From an uncultured Lachnospiraceae bacterium (GTDB taxonomy: Bacteria; Bacillota; Clostridia; Lachnospirales; Lachnospiraceae): 32,668 nt of DNA. The notes below the pieces were generated by a model. That model ran no database searches. It had not been told where the DNA came from and saw only the letters and a list, made by a program, of their open reading frames with translations. Made by a program: the position numbers and the translations under genes. Numbering within the stretch: the stretch's first letter is position 1; the number at the start of each line of letters is the position of its first letter. The stretch is from the NCBI GenBank assembly GCA_946630035.1, contig CAMOYN010000003.1, positions 1 to 32,668 of the forward strand, written 5' to 3'. This document shows, piece by piece, positions 20,184 to 28,659 of this stretch.

Positions 20184-22003
20184 TGCAGTCAGATTTATCA
20201 GAAAAATCATTGAGAAAAGGAACTATGCTCCCCTGGCTTCTGACGCTGGGGATTCTTATGGCCGTGGCAGGCACAGCCCTTCTGTACCTTTTCCGGGACT
20301 ACAGAGAAACCATCTTTGACAGTCAGAAGAATCAGCTGATTAACATTTCCGAGAGTGTAGCCAACAGTATTGTGGTTTATCTGGAAAACTATCAGAAGAC
20401 GGTAGAAAGCATTCAGCATCTGGAAGAATACCGGCAGGCAGAAGAGGAATTCCGGAAGGGAAATCATGGCCCGATGGAACAGCTCCTGGAAGAGGAACGA
20501 ACCGTGAGTCCAGAGGAAATCACCTGCCTGCGATATACAGACACCGCAAAGGAAAGCTGCTATGCAGGGACGGTAGATACGTTTCACCAGATCAGAAATA
20601 TGGGCAGCGGACGAGGCTTTAAGGAGATTTCCACCTGCAGTGATGCCGATGGAATACTGTATTTCTGCCTGAGGGCGGACGATGAAGATGGCGGGATTCT
20701 GGAACTGTATCTGCCGATCCGGAAGGTATATGAGCATACGGCTTCTTATATCCGCATGGGAGAAAACGGATATGTTATGATCAAAGACTCCGACGGTATG
20801 ATACTGATGCATCCGGTGGAGGCACAGATCGGCATAGATGTTCTGGGGGACCGGAAAAAAATCTACCCGGATCTGGATTATTCAGAACTGGAAATTCTGA
20901 TTGAACATCAGCTGGCAGGGGAGAGCGGGGTGGAGACCTACTATTCCTACTGGTGGGCTGACAATCCGCCCAGCCGGGTAAAAAAGGTTTCTGCCTATGT
21001 TCCCGCGTTTATCGGCAATGATTTCCTGAGTATCAGCGCCGTCATGGATTATGCAGAGATCTCGGCCCCGGTGCAAAATGTCGGCGTCCGGATCCTCCTG
21101 GTCAGCATTTTACTGGTGGTTACATCCCTGATTTTCCTCATGCTGATCTACCGGGTTTTTTCCCAGCAGGCGCAGATTACCAGAGAAAATGCCCGGCTGA
21201 AACGGATCAATGAAGAACTGGAGCGGCTGCATCAGCAGGAGGAGCAGCTGGCACAGCAGCAGCGTCTGCAGCTGATCGGTACCATGACCAGCGGAATTGC
21301 CCACGAGTTTAATAACCTTCTCACTCCGATCATGGGATACTCCGCCATGATTCTGGAGGGAATGGACAGGAACGACGATAATTACGAAGATATGAAGGAA
21401 ATCCTGGGATCGGCCGAAAAAGCGAAGTCCATCATCGACCAGATCACTCAGTTTTCCCGGAAAAATGCAGAGCAGATGGTTTCGCCGGTCCATGTGGGGG
21501 AGGCTGTCCGGGGAGCACTGATCATTGTAGAGGCGGCGAAGCCCCGCAATGTGAAGATGGAAACCCACCTGGAGATGGAGAAGGACCTGTGCATGGGAAA
21601 TACCGTCCAGATTCACCAGATGGTGACCAATCTCTGTAATAACGCGATTCACGCCATCGGAAAAGAGCCGGGAGTACTGAGCGTCCGCACAGACACACTG
21701 CGGCCGGAGACAGAGACAGATCCCTACTTCCACGGGAAGGAAAAGAAACTCTTCTACCGGATTCAGGTCACGGATACCGGATGTGGGATGGACGCCGCCA
21801 CCGCAGAGCAGATCTTTATTCCGTTTTTTACCACAAAAAAGCCCGGTGAAGGAACCGGGCTGGGACTGGCGATTGTACAGCGTCTGGTGGAAGCGCACCA
21901 GGGGCATATTCAGGTGACGAGTAAGCCGGGGGAAGGCACCACCTTCGTGATCTGGCTTCCGCTGGTGGATCCGACGGAAAATCAGTCCGTAAAGAAAGAA
22001 TGA
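20183..22003 (+). CDS. Membrane sensor histidine kinase with extracellular Cache-type domain
   Basis: The 606-residue kinase has TM1 at about 16-36, a long extracellular sensor (40-300) and TM2 at about 302-324. A Gln/Glu-rich coiled linker follows, then an H-box GIAHEFNNLLTPIMGY with His374 and an HATPase domain ending with DTGCGMD and GTGLGLAIVQRLVEAHQG. The sensor contains GENGYVMIKDSDGMILMHP (about 193-211), typical of membrane-proximal Cache/PAS-like folds that bind carboxylates and other small ligands. The H-box resembles NtrB and DctB, C4-dicarboxylate sensors. With the citrate transporter two genes away, a citrate or related acid sensor is plausible but inferred. The 3' end overlaps the convergent CYTH gene by 22 bp. 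Confidence 0.88.
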   Translation: MQSDLSEKSLRKGTMLPWLLTLGILMAVAGTALLYLFRDYRETIFDSQKNQLINISESVANSIVVYLENYQKTVESIQHLEEYRQAEEEFRKGNHGPMEQLLEEERTVSPEEITCLRYTDTAKESCYAGTVDTFHQIRNMGSGRGFKEISTCSDADGILYFCLRADDEDGGILELYLPIRKVYEHTASYIRMGENGYVMIKDSDGMILMHPVEAQIGIDVLGDRKKIYPDLDYSELEILIEHQLAGESGVETYYSYWWADNPPSRVKKVSAYVPAFIGNDFLSISAVMDYAEISAPVQNVGVRILLVSILLVVTSLIFLMLIYRVFSQQAQITRENARLKRINEELERLHQQEEQLAQQQRLQLIGTMTSGIAHEFNNLLTPIMGYSAMILEGMDRNDDNYEDMKEILGSAEKAKSIIDQITQFSRKNAEQMVSPVHVGEAVRGALIIVEAAKPRNVKMETHLEMEKDLCMGNTVQIHQMVTNLCNNAIHAIGKEPGVLSVRTDTLRPETETDPYFHGKEKKLFYRIQVTDTGCGMDAATAEQIFIPFFTTKKPGEGTGLGLAIVQRLVEAHQGHIQVTSKPGEGTTFVIWLPLVDPTENQSVKKE

Positions 22004-22452
22004 TTTTTATAGACGGTCCGGCTCATGTTGCTGTTGTGAAAACGGGGATCGTCTGTCACATCCTGCGCCATCCAGGCAGGAGGTACGAAGGCGACGGCCT
22101 CCTCCACGGAGGGAAATTCCACTTCGGCCATGGCGAGATCGTCGAAAGGCTCTTCGAAGAGATCCAGCTCTACGGTATAGGGTTCCAGTGGAATCAGAAT
22201 CCGCCTTTTCCGGATGACATTTCCTTCGGCTTTGGCTTTCAGCTGCTGGTAGGATTCCTCCGGCAGAGGCAGTTCAAATTCCTGGCGGACCATCTTACCG
22301 CCCCCCTTGACGGTGAGGAAATAGTCCTGATCCCGTCTTCGCACCCGCACGACCGGATCCTGACACAGATAGGCCTGCTCAATTTCATAAGAGTTGTATT
22401 GATCGAGATGATCCGGCAGAGCCGGAACCAGAAATTTACGTTCAATTTCCAT
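21982..22452 (-). CDS. CYTH-domain protein (inorganic triphosphatase/class IV cyclase-like)
   Basis: Read from ATG 22452 the protein has 156 residues. It begins MEIERKFLV, the diagnostic ExExK motif of the CYTH triphosphate tunnel fold. Alternating charged residues follow (VRVRRRDQDYFLTVKGGG, VRQEFELPLP, RKRRILIP, VELDLFEEPFDDLAMAEVEFP), as expected for strands lining a cationic/acidic tunnel. Bacterial relatives hydrolyse inorganic triphosphate or thiamine triphosphate, while a few make cAMP. The GGAGG site lies just before this start; the frame extends 11 codons upstream without a ribosome site. It overlaps the end of the kinase gene on the opposite strand. Confidence 0.88.
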   Translation of the reverse strand: MEIERKFLVPALPDHLDQYNSYEIEQAYLCQDPVVRVRRRDQDYFLTVKGGGKMVRQEFELPLPEESYQQLKAKAEGNVIRKRRILIPLEPYTVELDLFEEPFDDLAMAEVEFPSVEEAVAFVPPAWMAQDVTDDPRFHNSNMSRTVYKNHSFFTD

Positions 22453-22524
22453 AGTATTTTCCTCCCTGTAATGGATATTATACACCAGCCTTTGTTGATT
22501 TGAAATAAAAATATCGAGAACCCC

Positions 22525-22553
22525 TTGATTCTTGGGGGATTATACTTTACAAT
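22525..22553 (+). promoter_or_regulatory. Promoter of the small membrane peptide-trmL gene cluster
   Basis: TTGATT (22525-22530), a 17-bp spacer and TACAAT (22548-22553) form a good promoter. The -35 lies inside a small dyad, CCCCTTGATTCTTGGGG (22521-22537), which might be an operator. Confidence 0.55.
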
Positions 22554-22601
22554 ACCTTTTGACTTAAAAACAACTATTTCTATGAGGAGAACATTTGCTT
22601 T

Positions 22602-22724
22602 ATGATGAACTTCAGAGATAAGAAATCCAAAAGAACACTGGCCCTGGTTATCTGCGTATTTATCTGCGTGGCTATGGTTGTCGGTCTGCTGACCGGTATC
22701 ATGGGCGTCGCCGGCATGATGTAA
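22602..22724 (+). CDS. Small membrane protein, 40 residues
   Basis: The ORF starts ATGATG after a GAGGAG site (about 22584-22589). The peptide has a basic N-terminus (NFRDKKSKR) and a single hydrophobic helix (LALVICVFICVAMVVGLLTGIMGVAGMM). Codon use and spacing are gene-like. It is followed by the next start after 17 bp, so it probably leads the operon with the PurM-like and TrmL genes. It is too short for most gene finders. Its family is not identified. Confidence 0.6.
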   Translation: MMNFRDKKSKRTLALVICVFICVAMVVGLLTGIMGVAGMM

Positions 22725-22741
22725 GGAGTCCCAGAGGTTTC

Positions 22742-23281
22742 ATGGATATCGTAATGACAGGATATGCGGGCCTGGCAGAGAGCATCCGGTTGGCAGTAAG
22801 TCACCGGGAAAAGCTGCTGGAAACGTTGCCTGCCTCCTACCTGGATGACTGGCTGTCATGGGAGGATGGGATCGCAGAGCCGGGAAATCCGAAAGACGGG
22901 AAGAATCCGGATTCTGTTTTCTGCTCCGCCCTGTGCTGCATTCCCATCGGGGAGGGCGGCCTCTTCCGGGCGCTCTGGCAGCTGGCAGAAGAACTGGAAC
23001 AGGTTCTGAACCGTCCGGCCATCGGACTTGCGGTGGTTCTTGACGATATCCCGATCTGCCAGGAGACAATTGAAATCTGTGAAAGATTGAACCAAAACCC
23101 ATACCAGCTGCCCTCCGGCGGCTGGCTTTTGGCGTTACCGGAAGGAAAATATCTTCCCGGGGAGACAGCGGGAAAAAGGATCGGAAGCATCACCGAGGGC
23201 AAGGCCCGGCGGATCTTCGGGAAAGAGGGGATACGCTATCTGGAGAAACCCCGTCAGGAAAATACGGATATTCCTGAATGA
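22742..23281 (+). CDS. Stand-alone AIR-synthase (PurM)-like C-terminal domain protein
   Basis: The 179-residue protein begins MDIVMTGYAGLAESIRLA. It contains EGGLFRALWQLAEEL, IPICQETIEICERLNQNPYQLPSGGWLLAL and IGSITEGKARRIF, ending YLEKPRQ. This order matches the C-terminal half of the AIR-synthase-related proteins often labelled hydrogenase maturation factor in clostridia. The normal N-terminal half with the Gly/Asp-rich ATP-binding region (G-x-G-x-D-D-A) is missing, and it is not present in any frame upstream. It may act as a partner domain, a degenerate paralogue or a regulator. It lies between the 40-residue membrane peptide and trmL, 19 bp before the latter. Confidence 0.65.
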   Translation: MDIVMTGYAGLAESIRLAVSHREKLLETLPASYLDDWLSWEDGIAEPGNPKDGKNPDSVFCSALCCIPIGEGGLFRALWQLAEELEQVLNRPAIGLAVVLDDIPICQETIEICERLNQNPYQLPSGGWLLALPEGKYLPGETAGKRIGSITEGKARRIFGKEGIRYLEKPRQENTDIPE

Positions 23282-23300
23282 AATCGTGCGGGAGGCAATC

Positions 23301-23801
23301 ATGGTAAACGTAGTTCTTTTGGAGCCGGAGATGCCGGCCAATACGGGAAACATAGGGAGAACCTGTGTCGCTACCGGTTCCCGGCTGCACCTGATCCGTC
23401 CTCTGGGATTTCAGCTGACGGATCGTATGATCAAGAGGGCGGGTCTGGATTACTGGCCCCAGCTGGATGTAACCGTCTATGATGATTACACCGATTTCCT
23501 GAACAAAAACCCCGGCGCCCATATCTATATGGCCAGCACCAAATCCCGGAATATCTACACCCAGCCGGAATACGAAGACGGATGTTATCTTATGTTCGGC
23601 AGGGAGAGCGCTGGCATCCCGGAGGAGATCCTCATTCGGAATCCGGAAAACACCATGCGGATTCCCATGCTGGGGGATACCCGCTCCCTGAATCTTGCCA
23701 ATTCCGTGGCCGTGGTGGTCTATGAAGCTTTGCGGCATCAGAATTTTGCCGGTTTGAATTTAAAAGGCGAACTTCATCGCCTGTCCTGGGATAATCAGTG
23801 A
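23301..23801 (+). CDS. trmL: tRNA (cytidine/uridine-34 2'-O)-methyltransferase
   Basis: The 166-residue SPOUT-family enzyme methylates the wobble ribose of tRNA-Leu using S-adenosylmethionine. Seen are VLLEPEMPANTGNIGRTCVATG near the N-terminus, LMFGRESAGIPEEIL in the middle and MRIPMLGDTRSLNLANSVAVVVYEALRQ-like sequence at the trefoil-knot SAM site (with ..ALRHQN here). ATG 23301 is preferred because GGGAGG lies 5 nt upstream; a GTG at 23286 is in frame but has no site. Length is standard. Confidence 0.92.
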   Translation: MVNVVLLEPEMPANTGNIGRTCVATGSRLHLIRPLGFQLTDRMIKRAGLDYWPQLDVTVYDDYTDFLNKNPGAHIYMASTKSRNIYTQPEYEDGCYLMFGRESAGIPEEILIRNPENTMRIPMLGDTRSLNLANSVAVVVYEALRHQNFAGLNLKGELHRLSWDNQ

Positions 23802-23813
23802 ACCGATATAATA

Positions 23814-23880
23814 ATACCAGGCTCAAAAGGTCATGCAGTCCATGCAGGCATGGAATGCATGACCTTTTTGAACCTGGTAT
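23814..23880. terminator. Long nested stem-loop between trmL and the convergent kinase gene
   Basis: ATACCAGG..CCTGGTAT (23814-23821/23873-23880) encloses AAAAGGTCATGCA/TGCATGACCTTTT, and the tip forms CCATGC/GCATGG. The 67-nt hairpin sits between convergent genes and may act as a terminator in both directions, although a free T-run is lacking. Confidence 0.5.
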
Positions 23881-23887
23881 CACAGAT

Positions 23888-25297
23888 TTACAGATCCGAT
23901 TTTGCAGGTGACAGGCTGAAGATGAATTCCGTGCCCGCCCCCTCGGTGCTGATGACATCGATGGTTTCTTCGTGGGCTGTGATAATCTCTTTTACGATCG
24001 CCAGCCCGAGCCCGGTCCCTTTTTTATCCTTTCCCCTGGAGGAATCGCCTTTGAAAAAACGGGAGAAGATCTGTTTCTGATCCTCCCGGGAGATTCCTAT
24101 GCCGGTGTCCCGGATCGAAACAAAAACCTTATTTCGACGCTGACTGACACCGATGGTTATGGACGAATTATCATAAGAGAATTTTATGGCATTATCGATC
24201 AGGTTGTACAGCACCTGTTGTATCTTTCCCATATCCGCGTAGACACGGATGGACGCTTCTTCCAGAATCAGATCGAAGGAAATCTGACGCATCTGACATT
24301 TTCTCTCAAAGGTCTCACAGACATTTTTTATCAGAGGACAGATATCAAAGTCCGAATATTCCAGATGGAGATTTTTGCGGTTCAGGGAATTCAGCGACAG
24401 CATACTCTGGGTCAGGTTTTCCAGACGTTCTGTCTCATGAATGACGATCCGCAGATATTTTTCTTCATTTTCCCGGGGGATGATTCCGTCCAGGATGGCC
24501 GTCAGATACCCCTTGATCGAAGTCAGGGGAGAACGGAAGTCGTGGGATACATTGGCTATGAATTTTTTCTGATAATCTTCAGAATTGGCCAGCTCGCTGG
24601 CCATCAGGTTCAGCGTTTCCGCCAGATAACCCATCTCATCGTTTCTCGTTACCGGAATCTTGTGCTGAAGATTGCCGGAGGCATATTCCCCGGCCCCTTT
24701 GGTGATCCGGTCCAGGGGACGCATCACCAGAACATAGATCTCTATGTAAAGCAGAAAAGAGAACAGGAATACAATGAGTGCGGTGAGGTAGGAAGGCTGT
24801 AACATCGAATCACTGTAGGACAGAACATCCTCCAGCGGTGTATGGGCAATGACATATCCGTAGGTCTGGAAGTTGGCCGTGATGGGTGCCTGGACACTGA
24901 GCATGTCCTGAGAAAAGAAACCGTAGTAATGGCCGGTCTGATAATAACTCTGGGAGGCGGCCGGGTCGAAGTGCTCAATCGGGACCCCTTCCAGAGAGTT
25001 CTTTTCACTGGAATCAAAATGGATCATGCCATCGGTATCGATGAACCAGATCCGCATGTCTGCATAATCCTCCACTCCGCGAAGACGGTTACGGAAATCG
25101 GAGGGAATCTGTCCGCTGATATACAGAGAACTGTAATTGTCAGCGATTCGGATGGCTTGTGAATAAATACGGGAAGCCGCATTCCTCAGCGCCGCCCTGG
25201 TGGTCAGCCGGGCGGTGAAGATGGAGACAATGCCGAAACAAATCAATCCGAAAAACAGATATCCCAGGATAAAACGGGTATAGAGTGATCGCTTCAT
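23888..25297 (-). CDS. Membrane sensor histidine kinase (PhoR/WalK-like)
   Basis: The 469-residue kinase has TM1 at about 8-28, an extracellular sensor of about 140 residues, TM2 at about 170-192 and a HAMP domain (RPLDRITKGAGEYASGNL). An H-box FIANVSHDFRSPLTSIKGY with His252 follows, then an N-box (NLIDNAIKFSYD) and G-boxes (DTGIGISREDQ, KGTGLGLAIVKEI). It is co-directional with and 59 bp downstream of its response regulator gene, so the pair forms one operon. The extracellular domain (IWFIDTDGMIHFDSS) resembles a single Cache/PAS-like fold. The signal is unknown. Confidence 0.92.
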   Translation of the reverse strand: MKRSLYTRFILGYLFFGLICFGIVSIFTARLTTRAALRNAASRIYSQAIRIADNYSSLYISGQIPSDFRNRLRGVEDYADMRIWFIDTDGMIHFDSSEKNSLEGVPIEHFDPAASQSYYQTGHYYGFFSQDMLSVQAPITANFQTYGYVIAHTPLEDVLSYSDSMLQPSYLTALIVFLFSFLLYIEIYVLVMRPLDRITKGAGEYASGNLQHKIPVTRNDEMGYLAETLNLMASELANSEDYQKKFIANVSHDFRSPLTSIKGYLTAILDGIIPRENEEKYLRIVIHETERLENLTQSMLSLNSLNRKNLHLEYSDFDICPLIKNVCETFERKCQMRQISFDLILEEASIRVYADMGKIQQVLYNLIDNAIKFSYDNSSITIGVSQRRNKVFVSIRDTGIGISREDQKQIFSRFFKGDSSRGKDKKGTGLGLAIVKEIITAHEETIDVISTEGAGTEFIFSLSPAKSDL

Positions 25298-25356
25298 CTT
25301 GTCACTTCCTTGAACTCCCCGCCTTTGCAGACGGGGAGTAAAAAAACAGTATAATA
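25298..25356 (-). other. Intercistronic hairpin between regulator and kinase genes
   Basis: CTCCCCG/CGGGGAG (25315-25321/25332-25338) lies between the regulator stop and the kinase ribosome site. On the coding strand the T-run precedes rather than follows the stem, so it is not a canonical terminator. It may affect mRNA processing or kinase-to-regulator ratio. Confidence 0.4.
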
Positions 25357-26058
25357 TTAACGGTTCTTGATTTCAAAACGATAACCAATCCCCCAGACAG
25401 TAGCCAGACGCCAGTTTTTGTGGTCACCCAGCTTTTCGCGAAGCCTCTTGATATGGACATCCACGGTGCGGCTGTCACCGACATATTCATATCCCCAGAT
25501 ATGATCCAGGAGCTGCTCACGGGTAAATACCTGATTGGGAGAAGAGGCCAGGAAATATAACAATTCCAGCTCTTTCGGCGGCATATCCAGATCTTTCCCG
25601 TTGAATGTGACAGAGTAATTTGTCAGATTGATAGTGAGGTCCGGAAGCTGGACAATCTTGGCGGGGACGCTGCCGGAGGGAGCCGGCTGCTGGGAAGTCC
25701 GCCGCAGCACCGCTTTAACCCGGGCCACGATCTCTTTACAGTCAAAGGGCTTGATGATATAGTCGTCCGCACCGAGTTCCAGACCAAGAACTTTATCAAA
25801 AACTTCCCCTTTGGCGGAAAGCATTATGATAGGGACCTGGGATTCCCGGCGGATCTCCCGACAGACCTGATAACCGTCCATGCCGGGGAGCATCAGATCC
25901 AGCAGGATCAGATCCGGCCCGAAGACATGGAAGGCGGTAAGTGCGGATTCCCCGTCCGCTACGGTCTTCGTAGCATAACATTCTTTCACCAGATAAAGAG
26001 ACAATAATTCAGATATATTGGGATCATCATCGACGATCAGTATTTTCTGTTTGGACAT
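25357..26058 (-). CDS. OmpR/PhoB-family response regulator
   Basis: The 233-residue protein has acidic residues at 10-12 (DDD), phospho-acceptor Asp54 (LILLD), Lys103 (IIKPF) and a winged-helix effector domain with PPKELELLYFLASSPNQVFTREQLL and WGYEYVGDSRTVDVHIKRLREKLG. It is encoded just before its kinase and after mutS2 on the same strand (57-bp gap), so some read-through from mutS2 is possible. Its GGAGGC ribosome site lies close to the start. Targets are unknown. Confidence 0.93.
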   Translation of the reverse strand: MSKQKILIVDDDPNISELLSLYLVKECYATKTVADGESALTAFHVFGPDLILLDLMLPGMDGYQVCREIRRESQVPIIMLSAKGEVFDKVLGLELGADDYIIKPFDCKEIVARVKAVLRRTSQQPAPSGSVPAKIVQLPDLTINLTNYSVTFNGKDLDMPPKELELLYFLASSPNQVFTREQLLDHIWGYEYVGDSRTVDVHIKRLREKLGDHKNWRLATVWGIGYRFEIKNR

Positions 26059-26115
26059 AAGGGCCTCCGATTTTTTGGCAGTAAAGGAAACACGGAAATA
26101 TCCGATTTCACTTTT

Positions 26116-28488
26116 CTATTTGAAAGTGACAATGGTCACTCCGTAGCCACCTTCGTCGTATTCCGCTTCCCGGTAACCCGAAATGCGGGATTTATCCTTT
26201 CGCAGGAATTCTCTTACAGCACTGCGAAGTGTTCCTGTACCCCGGCCATGGATGATTCTGGCGGTGGGGTAGTGGGCCAGATAGGCATCGTCCAGATACT
26301 TGTCCAGAAGAGGAAGCGCTTCATCCACCGTTTTTCCGATCAGGTTCAGCTCTCCTGTGACGGATGAAGATTTTGCCATGCGGATCGCACCGGTGCCATG
26401 TTTCTGCTTCTTGCCCTCGTAGGAAACGGTGGCTTCCTGGAGCAGTTCCAGATCACTGATCTTGACATTCGAGCGAAGAATACCCATCTGGACGGTCACT
26501 TCTCCCTTGGCATTGGGGAGTGAGCTGATGGTACCGTTCAGACCGAGGGAAAGAACCTGGACGGCATCTCCGATATGGAAGTCTTCCGGAGCAGTGGTAC
26601 CTGTCTTTTTCTTCTTTTTTTGTCCCTGACTCAATTTGCGGTCATGCGCGTCAATCCGGCTGCGAAGACCGGCGCGCTCCGCCTCCATCTCACTGGTGAC
26701 CCGGACTCCCTGCTTGTTGAGATTCCGTATAACCCGGTCCGCCTCGTCTTTGGCATCCTGCAGGATATTGCGGGCTTCCTCTCTTGCCTGCCGCAGAATG
26801 GTTTCTTTGCGGTCTGCCATGTTATCCAGTTTGTTCTTTACTTCCTTCTGCATGCGGGAGGCTTCCGCCCGCATACGTTCCGATTCCTGCCGGTCTTTTT
26901 CCAGCTGAATCCGTTTCTCTTCCAGGTCAGAGATGACATCCTCAAATGCCTCATCCTTCTCGCCGATGGAGGCCTGGGCTTCTTCGATGATGTCCTCCAT
27001 CAGCCCCAGTTTGCGGGAGATGGCAAAAGCATTACTCTTACCGGGAACACCGATCAGCAGCCGGTAGGTAGGACGGAGGGTGGCTACATCAAACTCACAG
27101 GAAGCATTTTCCACACCCGGTGTGGAGAGAGCATAGATCTTCAGCTCCGAGTAGTGGGTGGTAGCGATCGTATGAATGTGTCTGCGGTGAAGTCTCTGTA
27201 AAATCGCCATGGCCAGAGCGGCTCCTTCCACAGGATCCGTGCCGGCCCCCAGCTCATCAAAGAGAACCAGAGATGCCTCGTCAGCTGAATTCAGAATCCG
27301 CACCGTATTGGTCATATGGGCCGAAAACGTGGAGAGATTCTGTTCAATGCTCTGCTCATCCCCTATATCCGCATAGACTTCATTGAAGATGCCGAGTTTC
27401 GAACCCGAATCCGCAGGAATATGCAGTCCGGACTGTCCCATCAGGGTAAAGAGCCCTACCGTCTTCAGTGTGACTGTTTTTCCGCCCGTGTTGGGACCGG
27501 TGATAACCAGAAGGTCAAATTTGCCTCCCAGCCAGAGATCGATGGGAACCACTTGCTTCGCAGGGAGCAGGGGGTGTCGTGCTTTTTTAATACGGATATA
27601 ACGGTCTTCGGAAAACAACGGTTCGCTTCCTTTGTATGAACGGGATAACTGCGCTTTGGCGAAGACAAAATCCAGATGGGTCAGTATGGTTACATCCGCG
27701 GCGATCTCTTCCGGATGCTCGGCGGCCCGGGAAGACAGTTCGGCCAGCACGGCTTCAATCTCTTTCTGCTCCTGGACAGAAAGCTCCTTCAGTTCGTTGT
27801 TCAGACGTACGATGGGCATCGGCTCGATGAAAAGGGTAGAGCCACTGCCGGACTGATCGTGAACCAGACCGGGAACCTGGGCCCGGTATTCCGTCTTCAC
27901 AGGGAGGCAGTATCTCCCGTCACGAACCGTGATAACACCATCCTGCAGCATGGTGCGGTGGCTGTTTAGAAGAGCGTTCAGCTGATCATGAATCCGGTTC
28001 TGCACACCACGCATATTTCTTCGCACTTTGGACAGACCGGGACTGGCATCATCACTTACTTCTTCTTCTGAAGGCAGACAGCGGGTGATCTCATTGTACA
28101 GAGAAGGCAGAGGCTCCAGTCCGGAAAAATATCCTTCCAGGGAATCCGGGTCTTCCCGGTCCTCTCTGTGACCGTAGGCCTTCACCCTTGCGGCAGCACC
28201 CAGCAGGGAAGCGACAGAAAGCAGTTCCCGGGGACTCAGTGAGGATCCCACAGAGAGTCGCATCAGAGAACCGCGGACATCGGTCACTCCGGCAAAGGAA
28301 AGGCTGCCTTTTCCGATCAGACGCATCTCGGCGTCACTCGTCTCTTTCTGGGCGGTGAGAATCTCGTTCCGGTCCGTCATCGGACGGAGCTCTTCGCACT
28401 TCTTTTTCCCAGAGGGAGAATGAGCAAGATCGGTTAAACGATGTATGATTTTATAGAATTCCAACGTATTATATATTTTCTCATTCAT
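26116..28488 (-). CDS. mutS2: MutS2/RqcU family ATPase with C-terminal Smr endonuclease domain
   Basis: MutS2 is a MutS paralogue without the mismatch-recognition domain. It suppresses recombination in some bacteria and, in Bacillus, acts on collided ribosomes. Read from ATG 28488 the protein has 790 residues. Core and lever helices are followed by Walker A GPNTGGKT (331-338), Walker B LVLFDELGAGTDP (about 408-418), a TTHYSELK switch and a long coiled-coil (about 500-630). A small beta domain and the Smr domain with LNLIGKTVDEA and IIHGRGTGTLR (about 710-790) end the protein. No good ribosome site precedes 28488; an in-frame TTG at 28524 is an alternative. Confidence 0.95.
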   Translation of the reverse strand: MNEKIYNTLEFYKIIHRLTDLAHSPSGKKKCEELRPMTDRNEILTAQKETSDAEMRLIGKGSLSFAGVTDVRGSLMRLSVGSSLSPRELLSVASLLGAAARVKAYGHREDREDPDSLEGYFSGLEPLPSLYNEITRCLPSEEEVSDDASPGLSKVRRNMRGVQNRIHDQLNALLNSHRTMLQDGVITVRDGRYCLPVKTEYRAQVPGLVHDQSGSGSTLFIEPMPIVRLNNELKELSVQEQKEIEAVLAELSSRAAEHPEEIAADVTILTHLDFVFAKAQLSRSYKGSEPLFSEDRYIRIKKARHPLLPAKQVVPIDLWLGGKFDLLVITGPNTGGKTVTLKTVGLFTLMGQSGLHIPADSGSKLGIFNEVYADIGDEQSIEQNLSTFSAHMTNTVRILNSADEASLVLFDELGAGTDPVEGAALAMAILQRLHRRHIHTIATTHYSELKIYALSTPGVENASCEFDVATLRPTYRLLIGVPGKSNAFAISRKLGLMEDIIEEAQASIGEKDEAFEDVISDLEEKRIQLEKDRQESERMRAEASRMQKEVKNKLDNMADRKETILRQAREEARNILQDAKDEADRVIRNLNKQGVRVTSEMEAERAGLRSRIDAHDRKLSQGQKKKKKTGTTAPEDFHIGDAVQVLSLGLNGTISSLPNAKGEVTVQMGILRSNVKISDLELLQEATVSYEGKKQKHGTGAIRMAKSSSVTGELNLIGKTVDEALPLLDKYLDDAYLAHYPTARIIHGRGTGTLRSAVREFLRKDKSRISGYREAEYDEGGYGVTIVTFK

Positions 28489-28593
28489 GTATAACAGTGT
28501 ACCATAACAGACGGAAAAGTGCAATCTGGTGCAAAAATGGGGATGACAAATAATGAAAACTGAATTATACTGTTGGTTATGGGGAGCGACTGC

Positions 28594-28652
28594 TTGACAT
28601 TGAACAGCGAAAGGTTATGAACCTGAGTACTATTTAATAACCTGGAGGAACT
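28594..28652 (+). promoter_or_regulatory. Promoter and leader of the HtrA-like gene
   Basis: A perfect -35 TTGACA (28594-28599), 16-bp spacer and TATGAA (28616-28621) precede the gene. AGGTTAT/ATAACCT (28612-28618/28636-28642) forms a dyad overlapping the -10, a possible operator or leader hairpin. TGGAGGAA provides the ribosome site. Confidence 0.6.
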
Positions 28653-28659
28653 CAGATCC

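Noticed and set aside
25315-25338. Intrinsic terminator between the response regulator and kinase genes
   Set aside because: The T-run lies on the wrong side of the stem for the coding strand, and the kinase needs the shared transcript.
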